DNA of 42,727 nucleotides from an uncultured Lachnospiraceae bacterium. Its GTDB lineage: Bacteria; Bacillota; Clostridia; Lachnospirales; Lachnospiraceae. The position numbers and the translations under genes were made by a program. The DNA is taken from NCBI GenBank assembly GCA_910578715.1, contig CAJTRL010000028.1:1-42727 (forward strand). Reading direction: 5' to 3'. Positions 7,875-15,395 of the stretch are shown here, piece after piece (the stretch's first letter is position 1; each line of letters starts with the position of its first letter). A model generated the notes under the pieces. That model worked only from the letters and a program-made list of their open reading frames with translations. It was not told the DNA's origin and made no database searches.

Positions 7875-8837
7875 ATGTACTATATTATCATGAACCCTTC
7901 TTCCCAGTCCGGCAGAGGACTGCGTATCTGGAAAAAACTGGAATCGGTTTTCCTGGAAAAAAAGATTCCTTACCGCCTGATGATGTCCACGCACAGCGGG
8001 CATATTGCGGAGCTTGCGGCAGAAATCACATCGGATTTCTCCGGCTCTCCCGTCAATCTGCTCATACTGGGCGGGGACGGCACGGTAAACGAAGCGCTTC
8101 AGGGAATCCGGGACTTTTCCAACGTCAATATCGGATTTATTCCCACGGGCTCCGGCAACGACCTGGCAAGAGATTTAAGGCTCGGACGAAATCCTGTAAA
8201 AATTCTCGAATCGATTCTGAATAATAATGCCCCTCACAAGGCGGACCTGGGCCGGCTCGATATCGAAGGACCTCTGGAAGCTACGCCCAAAAGAAAGGGC
8301 TCGCCGGCATCCAAAAGCCGCCTTTTTGTCATCAGCAGCGGCATCGGCTTTGACGCCGCCGTATGTGAAGAGGCTCTTTCTTCCCGCCTGAAAGACATTT
8401 TAAATAAGATGAAACTCGGCAAACTGACCTATCTTGGCATCGCGCTTAAACAGCTGATGACCGCCAGACGCGTATCCTGTGATATTCTGCTGGATGACGA
8501 AAAGAGCATTCATCTGGAGCGTTTTCTTTTCGCGGCTTCCATGATACGCCGATACGAAGGAGGCGGCTTTATGTTTTGTCCCCAGGCCGACGACGGCGAC
8601 GGCCTTCTCGATTTATGCCTTGTCGGAAATCTTCCCAAACCGGTCATCCTGCTGGCTCTGCCAACCGCCTTTTTCGGAAAGCATTATCTTTTCCCGCAGA
8701 TATTCCACTATCGGGCGGCCCGCATCGAAATCAGGACTTCCGTTCCGCTCTGGATTCACACCGACGGAGAGGTGTATTTTAAATCTGACCATATTTACTT
8801 ATCCTGTGAGAAACAAAAAGCCCAATTTCTCGCCTGA
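7875..8837 (+). CDS. diacylglycerol kinase family lipid kinase (DgkB/YegS/BmrU type)
   Basis: ATP-dependent kinase predicted to phosphorylate diacylglycerol or a related lipid at the inner face of the membrane. 320 residues from ATG 7875. The open frame extends to 7644, but that segment contains the promoter. GGDGTVNE (66-73) and TGSGNDLAR (91-99) are the nucleotide and substrate loops of the family. The C-terminal beta-rich half ends with WIHTDGEVYF, the usual TDGE region. Length is typical. The neighbouring PAP2 phosphatase could catalyse the opposing dephosphorylation. Exact substrate unknown. Confidence 0.92.
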   Translation: MYYIIMNPSSQSGRGLRIWKKLESVFLEKKIPYRLMMSTHSGHIAELAAEITSDFSGSPVNLLILGGDGTVNEALQGIRDFSNVNIGFIPTGSGNDLARDLRLGRNPVKILESILNNNAPHKADLGRLDIEGPLEATPKRKGSPASKSRLFVISSGIGFDAAVCEEALSSRLKDILNKMKLGKLTYLGIALKQLMTARRVSCDILLDDEKSIHLERFLFAASMIRRYEGGGFMFCPQADDGDGLLDLCLVGNLPKPVILLALPTAFFGKHYLFPQIFHYRAARIEIRTSVPLWIHTDGEVYFKSDHIYLSCEKQKAQFLA

Positions 8838-8884
8838 ACCCGTATTTAGCCATGCTCCTTTCTCAGCGCGCGAATTTGTGCGGC

Positions 8885-8948
8885 GCTGAAAGCGCATGCT
8901 GAAAGCGCATCTCCAAATTTGCAGCTGAAAGAATGCAGTTCTTTCAGC
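8885..8948 (+). repeat. tandem GCTGAAAGCGCAT repeat and hairpin downstream of the lipid kinase
   Basis: A 13-bp unit GCTGAAAGCGCAT occurs twice head to tail (8885-8910). It is followed by a hairpin GCTGAAAGAA-TGCAG-TTCTTTCAGC (8924-8948) with a perfect 10-bp stem and then a T-rich stretch. The hairpin may terminate the kinase transcript. At about 8851-8879 the minus strand carries an orphan copy of the leader AAATTCGCGCGCTGAGAAAGGAGCATG (shown in two parts in the findings) with no gene behind it. Confidence 0.55.
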
Positions 8949-8993
8949 CTTTGCACATTTTTGATATTTTTGCGGTAAAATGGATAAAATTTT

Positions 8994-9022
8994 TATACAA
9001 AAGTGATTTTGACTTTTGTATA
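8994..9022 (+). promoter_or_regulatory. perfect operator-like palindrome over the PAP2 promoter
   Basis: TATACAAAAGT (8994-9004), a 7-nt gap, and ACTTTTGTATA (9012-9022) form a perfect 11-bp inverted repeat. Its right half overlaps the -35 hexamer and the spacer of the PAP2 promoter. This is the geometry of a repressor site for a dimeric regulator; the regulator is not identified. Confidence 0.6.
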
Positions 9023-9036
9023 CAATCTGCTATGAT
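9009..9036 (+). promoter_or_regulatory. predicted promoter of the PAP2 gene
   Basis: TTGACT (9009-9014), 16-nt spacer, TATGAT (9031-9036) with TGC upstream (extended -10). The start would be near 9043, about 55 nt before the ATG at 9098. Confidence 0.7.
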
Positions 9037-9097
9037 ATGTTTCATAGAAAAGATTTAAGTCTGCTGCATGCAGACCGGGAAAGGTGCCTGATGAAGC

Positions 9098-9778
9098 ATG
9101 AAGGCTTTTTGTCAAAAATATAAGCATATCGTTCCGCTCCTGATTTATGCGCCCATTTACCTGATTTGGTTCGGTCATCTGGAACGGACTGTAAAGCATT
9201 ACAGACTGATACATGTCGCCCTGGACGATTATATTCCGTTTTGCGAGGTGTTTATCGTCCCTTATTTACTGTGGTTCGTCTATGTTGCGGCCACTGTTGC
9301 ATTTTTCTTTCTAAAGGATAAAGACGATTATTATAAATGCTGTACCTTCCTTTTTACGGGAATGACTGTTTTTCTTCTCGTCTCTACCCTGTGGCCGAAC
9401 GGGCATCATCTGCGGCCTTTCATTTTACCAAGAGAAAATATATTTACAGAGCTTGTGGCAATGATTTATCGTGCCGATACGCCCACAAACCTGTGGCCAA
9501 GCATTCATGTTTACAATTCCCTCGGCTGTCATTTCGCCATCGCAAAGAGCAGACATTTTGCACAGCATAAGGGAATCCGCATCGGTTCACTCGTGCTCTG
9601 TGTTTCGATTATTCTCTCTACGATGTTTACGAAACAGCATTCCGCTTTCGATGTAATGACCGCATTTATGATGGCGGCCGTAATGTATCTGCTCGTATAC
9701 CGTTTCGACATTCTGCTGAACTTAAAGCACAGTCTGAATCACAAAAACAAAAGAAAAATGGGGCCGGAGACTCTCTGA
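9098..9778 (+). CDS. PAP2 superfamily membrane phosphatase
   Basis: 226-residue polytopic membrane protein with about five to six hydrophobic segments. Phosphatase motifs are partial but recognisable: HHLRPF (motif 1 region), LWPSIHVYNSLG (motif 2, PSxH) and TKQHSAFDV (motif 3, H-x3-D). Such enzymes dephosphorylate lipid phosphates or transfer phospho-head groups at the outer face of the membrane. GGGAAAGGTG lies about 15 nt before the chosen ATG; an earlier ATG at about 9091 opens only a 10-codon frame. It has its own promoter with an overlapping palindrome. Substrate unknown. Confidence 0.82.
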   Translation: MKAFCQKYKHIVPLLIYAPIYLIWFGHLERTVKHYRLIHVALDDYIPFCEVFIVPYLLWFVYVAATVAFFFLKDKDDYYKCCTFLFTGMTVFLLVSTLWPNGHHLRPFILPRENIFTELVAMIYRADTPTNLWPSIHVYNSLGCHFAIAKSRHFAQHKGIRIGSLVLCVSIILSTMFTKQHSAFDVMTAFMMAAVMYLLVYRFDILLNLKHSLNHKNKRKMGPETL

Positions 9779-9786
9779 CCCCATTT
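9756..9786. terminator. bidirectional terminator between converging genes
   Basis: AAATGGGG (9756-9763) and CCCCATTT (9779-9786) form a hairpin that includes the PAP2 stop codon. On the minus strand it is followed by a TTTTTCTTTT-like tract, so it mainly terminates the glycosyltransferase transcript. On the plus strand it gives a weaker terminator for PAP2. Confidence 0.7.
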
Positions 9787-9813
9787 CATTTCCAAATCTT
9801 TTATCCTGATACT

Positions 9814-10839
9814 TTAATTAAATTTAAAGAACCGCCGGCATATTTTATAGGCTTCCACAGATATTTTTCTGCCGCCTTTTCCCGGAAGATTCATGGAATT
9901 ACCCATAATTCCGTACCGGAGCCTGATATAAAGCAGCGCGTCTTTTTGTTTAATATATTTCCACAGTTCTTTTTTCTTTTCCAGACATTCCTCCGTATCC
10001 GCACAAATCAGAAGCACAGACGATATGACTGTAATAATTTCCAGATAATTTATCATATAAGTTTTCATTCTGGGACGCCTGCATATTTCCGCTTTCTTTT
10101 CCAGCAGATAGTCCAGCATCAGTTTATTGACTTTTATCTGCTGGTCAATTCTGGAAATCATGACCTGTTCGTTCACGGACTGTCCTTCCCTTCCGATGTA
10201 ATACCGATAAAAATTGACATCGAGATAATACATCGTCCTCACATATGGAAGCGGTTCAAACACGAAGAGATTATCCACATAAAATGTATGCTCCGGTAAT
10301 TTCAGTCCGCATTCCTTCAAAAGTTTCGTCCTGTAAATAACGGAGTGCATCAGAATATACTGCCCTTTGCGAAAATGCTTTACTTCATCCCATGTGAAAA
10401 TTTTATCCTTCGGAAGCGCATGATGATATTTCATCACCTTATTCTTTCTTGCGCCTTCTTTTTCATATACAAAATTGCTAATCAGCATATCGAGCGCCGT
10501 ACTTCCGCCCGCCAGCTCCCGAAGCGTCTGTAATATCGTCAGGTATGCGCTTTCTTTGACCCAGTCATCGCTGTCAACTACTTTGAAATACAGGCCGGAC
10601 GCATGTTCCAGCCCCGTATTGACCGCGGCACCGTGTCCGCCGTTTTCCTGGTGAATCGCTTTGACGATGCCAGGGTACTTTCTTTCATATTCATCGGCGA
10701 TTTCACCCGTCCTGTCTTTTGAACCGTCGTCCACCACCAGTATTTCCACATCCTCGCCGCCCGGAAGCAGCGACTCAATACATTTTTGCATATATGCCTC
10801 CGAGTTATAACTCGGAATCGCTATCGTCAGAAGTTTCAT
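9814..10839 (-). CDS. family 2 glycosyltransferase
   Basis: Transfers a sugar from a nucleotide-sugar donor, probably to a surface polysaccharide or glycolipid acceptor; cytosolic or membrane-associated. 341 residues from the ATG at 10839, chosen because AGAGG-AAAA precedes it; the frame continues 13 codons upstream into repeat sequence. GT-A fold motifs: IPSYNSE near the N-terminus, VDDGSKDRT (36-44) and VVDSDDWV (87-94, the DxD metal site). No transmembrane segment stands out. No polysaccharide cluster surrounds it, so the acceptor is unknown. Confidence 0.88.
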   Translation of the reverse strand: MKLLTIAIPSYNSEAYMQKCIESLLPGGEDVEILVVDDGSKDRTGEIADEYERKYPGIVKAIHQENGGHGAAVNTGLEHASGLYFKVVDSDDWVKESAYLTILQTLRELAGGSTALDMLISNFVYEKEGARKNKVMKYHHALPKDKIFTWDEVKHFRKGQYILMHSVIYRTKLLKECGLKLPEHTFYVDNLFVFEPLPYVRTMYYLDVNFYRYYIGREGQSVNEQVMISRIDQQIKVNKLMLDYLLEKKAEICRRPRMKTYMINYLEIITVISSVLLICADTEECLEKKKELWKYIKQKDALLYIRLRYGIMGNSMNLPGKGGRKISVEAYKICRRFFKFN

Positions 10840-10854
10840 TTTTCCTCTCATTCC

Positions 10855-10904
10855 GCCGCACAAGCGGCTTTCAATCAATACTTTGGGACGCGCAGCATCA
10901 CAAA
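10855..10904 (-). repeat. leader palindromes of the glycosyltransferase gene
   Basis: GCCGC-ACAA-GCGGC (10855-10868) sits just upstream of the SD. Next to it is a hairpin-B-like palindrome, TTTGGGACGC-GCA-GCATCACAAA (10882-10904). The same combination and the following GGAATGAGAGGAAAAATG recur before the ABC permease at 19016. Confidence 0.65.
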
Positions 10905-10911
10905 CCCTTAG

Positions 10912-12639
10912 TTAAATAAATTCTCTGTATGCCGCGAATGCGGAAGGTATCGGATAACCGTTTTCTATCTCGCCGGGCGTTACAAAAAGCAAATTTTCCG
11001 CAGGCTGCATTCTTTCCAGCTCGTCCACCCGGATGGCATACCCGGTCATGTGCCATTCTTTATGCGTAAAAATATGCTTTGAAGGAGGCAGTTTTTCGAT
11101 TCGAAGCGGCGCCACTCCGAGCGTTTTTAAGTATGCCAGCACCTTCTCTTCCGTCTGCTCCCCCGGCATCGCCGGAAACTCATACATCCCCGCAAGCAGT
11201 CCCTTATCCGCACGTTTATGCAAAGCAATCTTATCTTCATCCCGAATCAGAAGAATCGTTTTCTGCTCGATTCCCCTTGGCTTTTTGGGGGACTTATGCG
11301 GAAACTCCGTCATACGTCCTGTTTTTTTTGCCTCGCAGAATGTTTCCCACGGACACCTTTCGCATTTCGGCGCACCGTTTGGCACGCAGACAACAGCTCC
11401 GAGCTCCATCAATGCCTGATTGAAATCGCCCGGCCGTTCCCGGGGTATCGCTTCCGACAGTTCCGCTTCTATTTCCTTTTTTACTTTCGCATCCAGAATA
11501 TCCCTCTCGTCCATACGGAGACGCGACAAGATTCTCAGAACGTTGCCGTCCACCGCCGGAACCGCGCGCCGGAAGGCAATGGACGAAACAGCCCCCGCCG
11601 TATAGCTGCCGATTCCCGGCAGTTTTACAAGTTCTTCGTATTCTCCCGGCATCTCCCCGCCATAATCCGCAACGATTTTTTCCGCCGCCCTCTTCAGATT
11701 TCTGGCTCTGTTATAATATCCAAGCCCTTCCCACAGTTTCAGAAGTTTTTCCTCTTCCACGCCGGCAAGGCTTTCCACATCAGGAAGTTCCCTGATAAAC
11801 CTGTCATAATAGGGTTTAACGGCTTCTACTCTCGTCTGCTGGAGCATTATCTCGGAAATCCACACATGATAGGGCGTCGGGCTTTCACGCCAGGGCAGTA
11901 TCCGCCTTCCCCTGTCATACCAGGCAAGCAGCGGCAAAGCTATCCTGTCTAACGGCGATAAAACCACGGGCACTTCCGTCCGCAGTTCCAGGCTGTCCTT
12001 TCCTACCTCACAATCATAGGCAAGCACTTTTACACCCGCACGCCTTGCCCGTCTTAAGGCCTCTCCGAAAGCGGGCTGTGCCTCTTCGTTAGGCATAAAG
12101 GCCTCTATATCTTTCATCTGAATGACAAATAAAATATATGCCTCGTAGCCCTCCTGTTTTGCAGCCGTCAGTTCTTCTACATGTTTTATGGCGCGTTCCG
12201 ACGGTGCATCCGGAAAAGCCGCCAGACAGTCATTTTCCAGCGTGACTCCCTTAACTTCCATAAATATCTTCCGGCCCGATTCCGTTTCCAGATAGAAATC
12301 AAAACGGGAATTGCGGTAAAATGTCTCCGGACGTATGAGCGTTAAATCCGGGAAAAGCGCCCTCCTGGAAAGCCATTCCTCCACAACCTTATTCGGAGCG
12401 TTGGAATCGAGATTCACAAGCCGTCCTTCTTTTTCTACAGCTATCAGGTCATAGGCAGTCGCCCGTCCGGGATTTTCGCCTTTTTCCAGATATACCGTCG
12501 CGTTTTCCAGCAGAAGTTCTCTGCACCGCCCCGTATTTTTAACATGAACCTTCGTCCGCTCTCCGTCCAGTTCCACATATGCGATGAAACGATTCGGCCT
12601 GGACAGGAATTTCGCCTGTGATATATGATGATATTTCAT
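10912..12639 (-). CDS. SfsA nuclease - MutY adenine glycosylase fusion
   Basis: A single uninterrupted 575-residue frame joins two normally separate proteins. Residues 1 to about 228 are SfsA, a DNA/RNA-binding nuclease family (NTGRCREL, LDSNAPNKVVEEWL, FDFYLE, FMEVKGVTLE). Residues about 232-575 are MutY, which removes adenine opposite 8-oxoguanine: EIMLQQTRVEAV carries the catalytic Glu, LPGIGSYTAGAV is the helix-hairpin-helix, AVDGNV carries the catalytic Asp, and CVPNGAPKCERCPWETFC is the [4Fe-4S] loop (seven residues between the first two Cys). A NUDIX-like C-terminal domain (GLLAGMYEFPAM) follows. Both halves look full length and intact. Start after GGATAGGTGTAAC. The fusion implies coordinated nucleic-acid processing, but the role of SfsA is poorly defined. 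Confidence 0.9.
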   Translation of the reverse strand: MKYHHISQAKFLSRPNRFIAYVELDGERTKVHVKNTGRCRELLLENATVYLEKGENPGRATAYDLIAVEKEGRLVNLDSNAPNKVVEEWLSRRALFPDLTLIRPETFYRNSRFDFYLETESGRKIFMEVKGVTLENDCLAAFPDAPSERAIKHVEELTAAKQEGYEAYILFVIQMKDIEAFMPNEEAQPAFGEALRRARRAGVKVLAYDCEVGKDSLELRTEVPVVLSPLDRIALPLLAWYDRGRRILPWRESPTPYHVWISEIMLQQTRVEAVKPYYDRFIRELPDVESLAGVEEEKLLKLWEGLGYYNRARNLKRAAEKIVADYGGEMPGEYEELVKLPGIGSYTAGAVSSIAFRRAVPAVDGNVLRILSRLRMDERDILDAKVKKEIEAELSEAIPRERPGDFNQALMELGAVVCVPNGAPKCERCPWETFCEAKKTGRMTEFPHKSPKKPRGIEQKTILLIRDEDKIALHKRADKGLLAGMYEFPAMPGEQTEEKVLAYLKTLGVAPLRIEKLPPSKHIFTHKEWHMTGYAIRVDELERMQPAENLLFVTPGEIENGYPIPSAFAAYREFI

Positions 12640-12652
12640 GTTACACCTATCC

Positions 12653-12668
12653 GTCTGCTTCAGCAGAC
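12653..12668 (-). repeat. pre-SD palindrome of the SfsA-MutY gene
   Basis: GTCTGC-TTCA-GCAGAC, a perfect 6-bp stem placed just before the SD (minus strand ...GCAGAC-GGATAGGTGTAAC-ATG). The yqeY-like gene at 15845 has the same arms and almost the same SD segment. Confidence 0.65.
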
Positions 12669-12691
12669 GCTCAAATCAATAGTTAAAGGTA

Positions 12692-13612
12692 TTATCCGTC
12701 GTCCGGTTCTTTATTTTTATAAGGCACCCTCGCTGCCGGAACCACTTCGGACGCATTATTCGTATGTACCGCCTGGTCGTCGAAGAAAATATGCGCTCCA
12801 AAAGCCTTGAGCACATCCGTTTTCTGTACGCCGCCGAGGAAAAATGCCTCGTCAATTCTGACATTCCATGCCCGCAGCGTACGGATAACCCTTTCATGAG
12901 CGGGCGCACACCGGGAAGTAACGAGCGCGGTTCTGATAGGAGCTTCTTCTGCCGTAAAATCTTTCTGTAATTCCGACAATGTCCTTAAAAATTTGGCAAA
13001 CGGTCCCGCTTTTAAAGGATTTCCGGCATTCTTCCGCTCGTTCTCCTCAAAGGCTTCCAGCCCGTACTCTCTGGAAATCCGCTCCGATTCATCCGAAAAG
13101 AGCACTGCATCCCCGTCAAAGGCAATCCGAATCTGCTTAATCTGATGTTCGCAGTCATAAGTGTGTATTCCGTCGCTGCATATAATGCCCGCCGCAATAT
13201 TGGAGTCTATTGCACTCTGCACGTCGTCCTCATATGCCGAAAGAAACAAATCCGTGTGAAAAGCCTCAAGGTAGGGAGCCAGCGATGCGCCGCTCGCCAG
13301 TACCGCTCTCGTAATGTTCAGTCCATAGTAAGCAATGGCATTGAATACGCGAAGCGATGTGTCCGGGCTGTTGCGCGACATAATAATCACCTCAACGCAG
13401 CCCTCTTTGCCCGGCAGATTATTCAGATTCAGCAGCGCCCTGATAAGAGGAAATCCCGGTCCCGGTTTTAAGATTTCATCCTCGTGCTCTACCTGGTATC
13501 TGCAGTAGGCTTCTACCCCGTCTCTTTCAAAAATTTCATTCTCACAGGATAAATCAAACAGCGCTCTGGAAGAAACGCCGACAACAAGTTTGTTCTCCAA
13601 ATCATAAAACAT
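12692..13612 (-). CDS. 5'-nucleotidase (cytosolic 5'-nucleotidase family)
   Basis: 306 residues from the ATG at 13612, which follows AGGAGGGATGTT; 12 further upstream codons are open but lack an SD. The sequence matches the bacterial 5-nucleotidase family (PF06189-like): LVVGVSSRALFDL at the N-terminus, RNSPDTSLRVFNAI, RIAFDGDAVLFSDESE (a HAD-like Asp motif, about 175-190) and a C-terminal FLGGVQKTDVLKAFGAHIFFDDQ segment with conserved acidic residues. It would hydrolyse nucleoside 5'-monophosphates in the cytosol. It lies 52 nt upstream of the SfsA-MutY gene and is probably co-transcribed with it. Confidence 0.85.
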   Translation of the reverse strand: MFYDLENKLVVGVSSRALFDLSCENEIFERDGVEAYCRYQVEHEDEILKPGPGFPLIRALLNLNNLPGKEGCVEVIIMSRNSPDTSLRVFNAIAYYGLNITRAVLASGASLAPYLEAFHTDLFLSAYEDDVQSAIDSNIAAGIICSDGIHTYDCEHQIKQIRIAFDGDAVLFSDESERISREYGLEAFEENERKNAGNPLKAGPFAKFLRTLSELQKDFTAEEAPIRTALVTSRCAPAHERVIRTLRAWNVRIDEAFFLGGVQKTDVLKAFGAHIFFDDQAVHTNNASEVVPAARVPYKNKEPDDG

Positions 13613-13728
13613 AACATCCCTCCTGACATAAAATTGTTCATCAAACACCCTCTATGCTTCGTCTGATTACCAATTCTCTGTCGGAGCGCCGTTGTTTTTA
13701 AGACCTGACGAACAACCTTTTCCGATTG

Positions 13729-14352
13729 CTAATACCGCAGCCTGTTGCACTCAAATTTTTCAAAAGTCAGAAGGCAGCTTTTTAATTCTTCATACCTGTC
13801 TTCCAGCTCTCCGTCATTGATTTCAACATCCACCGCAACCGCCATCGTATTAATCATATCATGGTCTATACAGCTGTGAAGCATACTCAGGATTTCCAGC
13901 CGCCGTTCATAAGAATCCGCGTCCAGAAACTGCAGTACCAGAGGATTGATATTCAGTTCTTCCTGTGCGGCATCCGCATCCGCCGCTTCATATTTTTCCG
14001 GCTCCGGTGTATCTGCTCTCTTCCCTTCCGATTCCCGGCCGTCCGCTTTCTGTGCTTCCCAGACTGTTTCCTCCGGCTCCTTAATGTCATTTGGAGCCTG
14101 TTCCGGCTGGTGCACCTGCTGCGCGCCTGACAGTTCAAAACGATAATATCCTTCCGCGTCCGGATATTTCTTTCTGTCTATTTCCTCCATAAAAGAGGAA
14201 AGCGGCCTTACATAAATCTGAAAGTCTCCGTACATCGCCTGATATACGACCATCATCTCCCCGTTCTCGCTGTCCTTTGCAAGACAGAGAATCTGATACA
14301 GATTTCCTTTAAAGTGTCTGTACACTTCCTGTGGTTGTGGATTATGCCTCAT
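13729..14352 (-). CDS. DUF1653 domain protein
   Basis: 207 residues from ATG 14352 (GGAG six nt before); two more in-frame ATGs lie upstream (14382, 14364). The N-terminal 75 residues match DUF1653 (VYRHFKGNLYQILCLAKDSE, VVYQAMYGDFQIYVRP). A charged Glu/Ala-rich linker (about 90-130) follows, then a helical C-terminal domain of unknown function (INPLVLQFLDADSYERRLE, DHDMINTMAVAVDVEI). Function unknown; DUF1653 is a small beta domain found alone or fused. It has its own predicted promoter. Confidence 0.75.
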   Translation of the reverse strand: MRHNPQPQEVYRHFKGNLYQILCLAKDSENGEMMVVYQAMYGDFQIYVRPLSSFMEEIDRKKYPDAEGYYRFELSGAQQVHQPEQAPNDIKEPEETVWEAQKADGRESEGKRADTPEPEKYEAADADAAQEELNINPLVLQFLDADSYERRLEILSMLHSCIDHDMINTMAVAVDVEINDGELEDRYEELKSCLLTFEKFECNRLRY

Positions 14353-14417
14353 TTTCCGCTCCATTTCCGATGATAGATACATCTTCCGTACTATTGTCGC
14401 AAATTACTTCCTGTACT

Positions 14418-14446
14418 ATTATAATCCCAAACCTTTCAAATGTCAT
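14418..14446 (-). promoter_or_regulatory. predicted promoter of the DUF1653 gene
   Basis: Minus strand ATGACA (14441-14446), 17-nt spacer, TATAAT (14418-14423). Start would be near 14411, about 60 nt before the ATG. The octamer GTACTATT occurs twice in the leader region (near 14389 and 14413, plus strand). Confidence 0.6.
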
Positions 14447-14457
14447 TCACTTCGTTT

Positions 14458-14826
14458 TCAAAAAAATTCATAACGAAAAGCGCATCTTTCATCCCGGAAC
14501 TCCGTTCCGGCCAGTTCCCGCAGCAGCTCTTCCTTTCCTTCCTCATCCAGAAGTTCAATATTTCTGTGATGAATCATTACGGTATAATCTCTTCTGCCCT
14601 CTTCCCCGGAAACCCACCGAATCGTAATGCCGCTGTTATGATACCCTTTATCGCCGAGCAGCTTCGCCATATCCGCACAATATGCCTTTTCCATTGCCGC
14701 AAAGTACTGCTTTTCACTCTGACTGCCCAGTTTATTCCGGCTCATCACTGTTTCTTTCGCACAGAAAAATATCACAAGAACAGATAATATCACCGCCGCT
14801 GCATACAAAATTTTTCTCTTTTTCAT
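14458..14826 (-). CDS. small membrane-anchored protein under an SOS-type promoter
   Basis: 122 residues from ATG 14826 (GGGGAG eight nt before). KKRK and one hydrophobic helix (about 6-22, ILYAAAVILSVLVIFF) make an N-terminal anchor. The rest is a small soluble domain, presumably extracytoplasmic, with a Lys/Glu-rich helix (QYFAAMEKAYCADMAKLL) and a beta-rich end (ITIRWVSGEEGRRDYTVMIHH). No family recognised. The promoter carries two LexA-like boxes, so the gene is predicted to be DNA-damage inducible. Small single-pass SOS proteins in Gram-positives (YneA, SosA, DivS) block cell division. That parallel is inferred from context only; no LysM domain is present. Confidence 0.7.
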   Translation of the reverse strand: MKKRKILYAAAVILSVLVIFFCAKETVMSRNKLGSQSEKQYFAAMEKAYCADMAKLLGDKGYHNSGITIRWVSGEEGRRDYTVMIHHRNIELLDEEGKEELLRELAGTEFRDERCAFRYEFF

Positions 14827-14854
14827 TTGTATCACTCCCCTTTCTCCGCGCAAG

Positions 14855-14902
14855 GAACATTTGTTCTATTTATATAATAAAACATCTGTTCGATTTTTTC
14901 AA
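14855..14902 (-). promoter_or_regulatory. SOS promoter with two LexA boxes
   Basis: Minus strand TTGAAA (14897-14902), 17-nt spacer, TATTAT (14874-14879). Box 1, CGAACAGATGTTT (14880-14892), fills the spacer. Box 2, GAACAAATGTTC on the minus strand (14855-14866), is a perfect GAAC-N4-GTTC palindrome just downstream of the -10. The Gram-positive LexA consensus is CGAAC-RNRY-GTTYC. Two boxes 25 bp apart, covering the spacer and start site, predict tight repression. Confidence 0.75.
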
Positions 14903-14959
14903 TACCTGAATTTATTATATCAGATACACAGTCCGATAAACGGTACTTTATTCCCTCAC

Positions 14960-14992
14960 AAAAAAAACAGACCCTGATTTTCTCAAGGTCTG
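14960..14992 (-). terminator. rho-independent terminator after the holA-yqeY gene group
   Basis: Minus strand CAGACC, 13-nt loop, GGTCTG, then eight T. It lies 26 nt after the stop of the 104-residue hypothetical protein and separates that operon from the SOS promoter. Confidence 0.8.
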
Positions 14993-15017
14993 CCGCTTTG
15001 TATTCAGAGACACCGTT

Positions 15018-15332
15018 CTATTCCTTCGTGCCGTCTTCCACTATCTGATAGCGTTTAAAGATTTTATCCGCCCCGCATACATGTTTTGTTCCGTCGCTGT
15101 CCGTTATAATATAATCGCCTTCTCCGATAAACGTACGCCCTCTGCGGTGCACAATATAAGGACATACAATGCTGCCGTTTTCTTTTTTAATCTTAACCAG
15201 GCTGTCCGTTACAATCCAGCCTTTCGTTATGACATCCGCCAGAAGTTCGAAACCGTCTTCCAGCCCTTTGCCCGCCTCATATTTTTCTACATCAGCCTCT
15301 ATTGCCGCTCTGATACATTTCATTGTAATCAC
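15018..15332 (-). CDS. small hypothetical protein with PGDYI-like C-terminus
   Basis: 104 residues if the GTG at 15332 is used, 101 from the ATG at 15323; GGAAAGGAA precedes both and does not decide. The N-terminal half is helical (MKCIRAAIEADVEKYEAG). The C-terminus GEGDYIITDSDGTKHVCGADKIFKRYQIVED resembles a short module common in phage-related hypothetical proteins (GDYI...G..YPC..D.F...Y). I know no function for it. No other phage genes are near. Last gene before the terminator at 14960-14992. Confidence 0.6.
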   Translation of the reverse strand: MITMKCIRAAIEADVEKYEAGKGLEDGFELLADVITKGWIVTDSLVKIKKENGSIVCPYIVHRRGRTFIGEGDYIITDSDGTKHVCGADKIFKRYQIVEDGTKE

Positions 15333-15395
15333 CCATTCCTTTCCATATCTGCAAATGTTGGACCACAGACAGAATCCGCCTGTAAAAAAACTGTT

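Noticed and set aside
15018..15332. Prophage remnant
   Set aside because: Only a short C-terminal module resembles phage-linked hypothetical proteins; there is no integrase, structural gene or att site around it.
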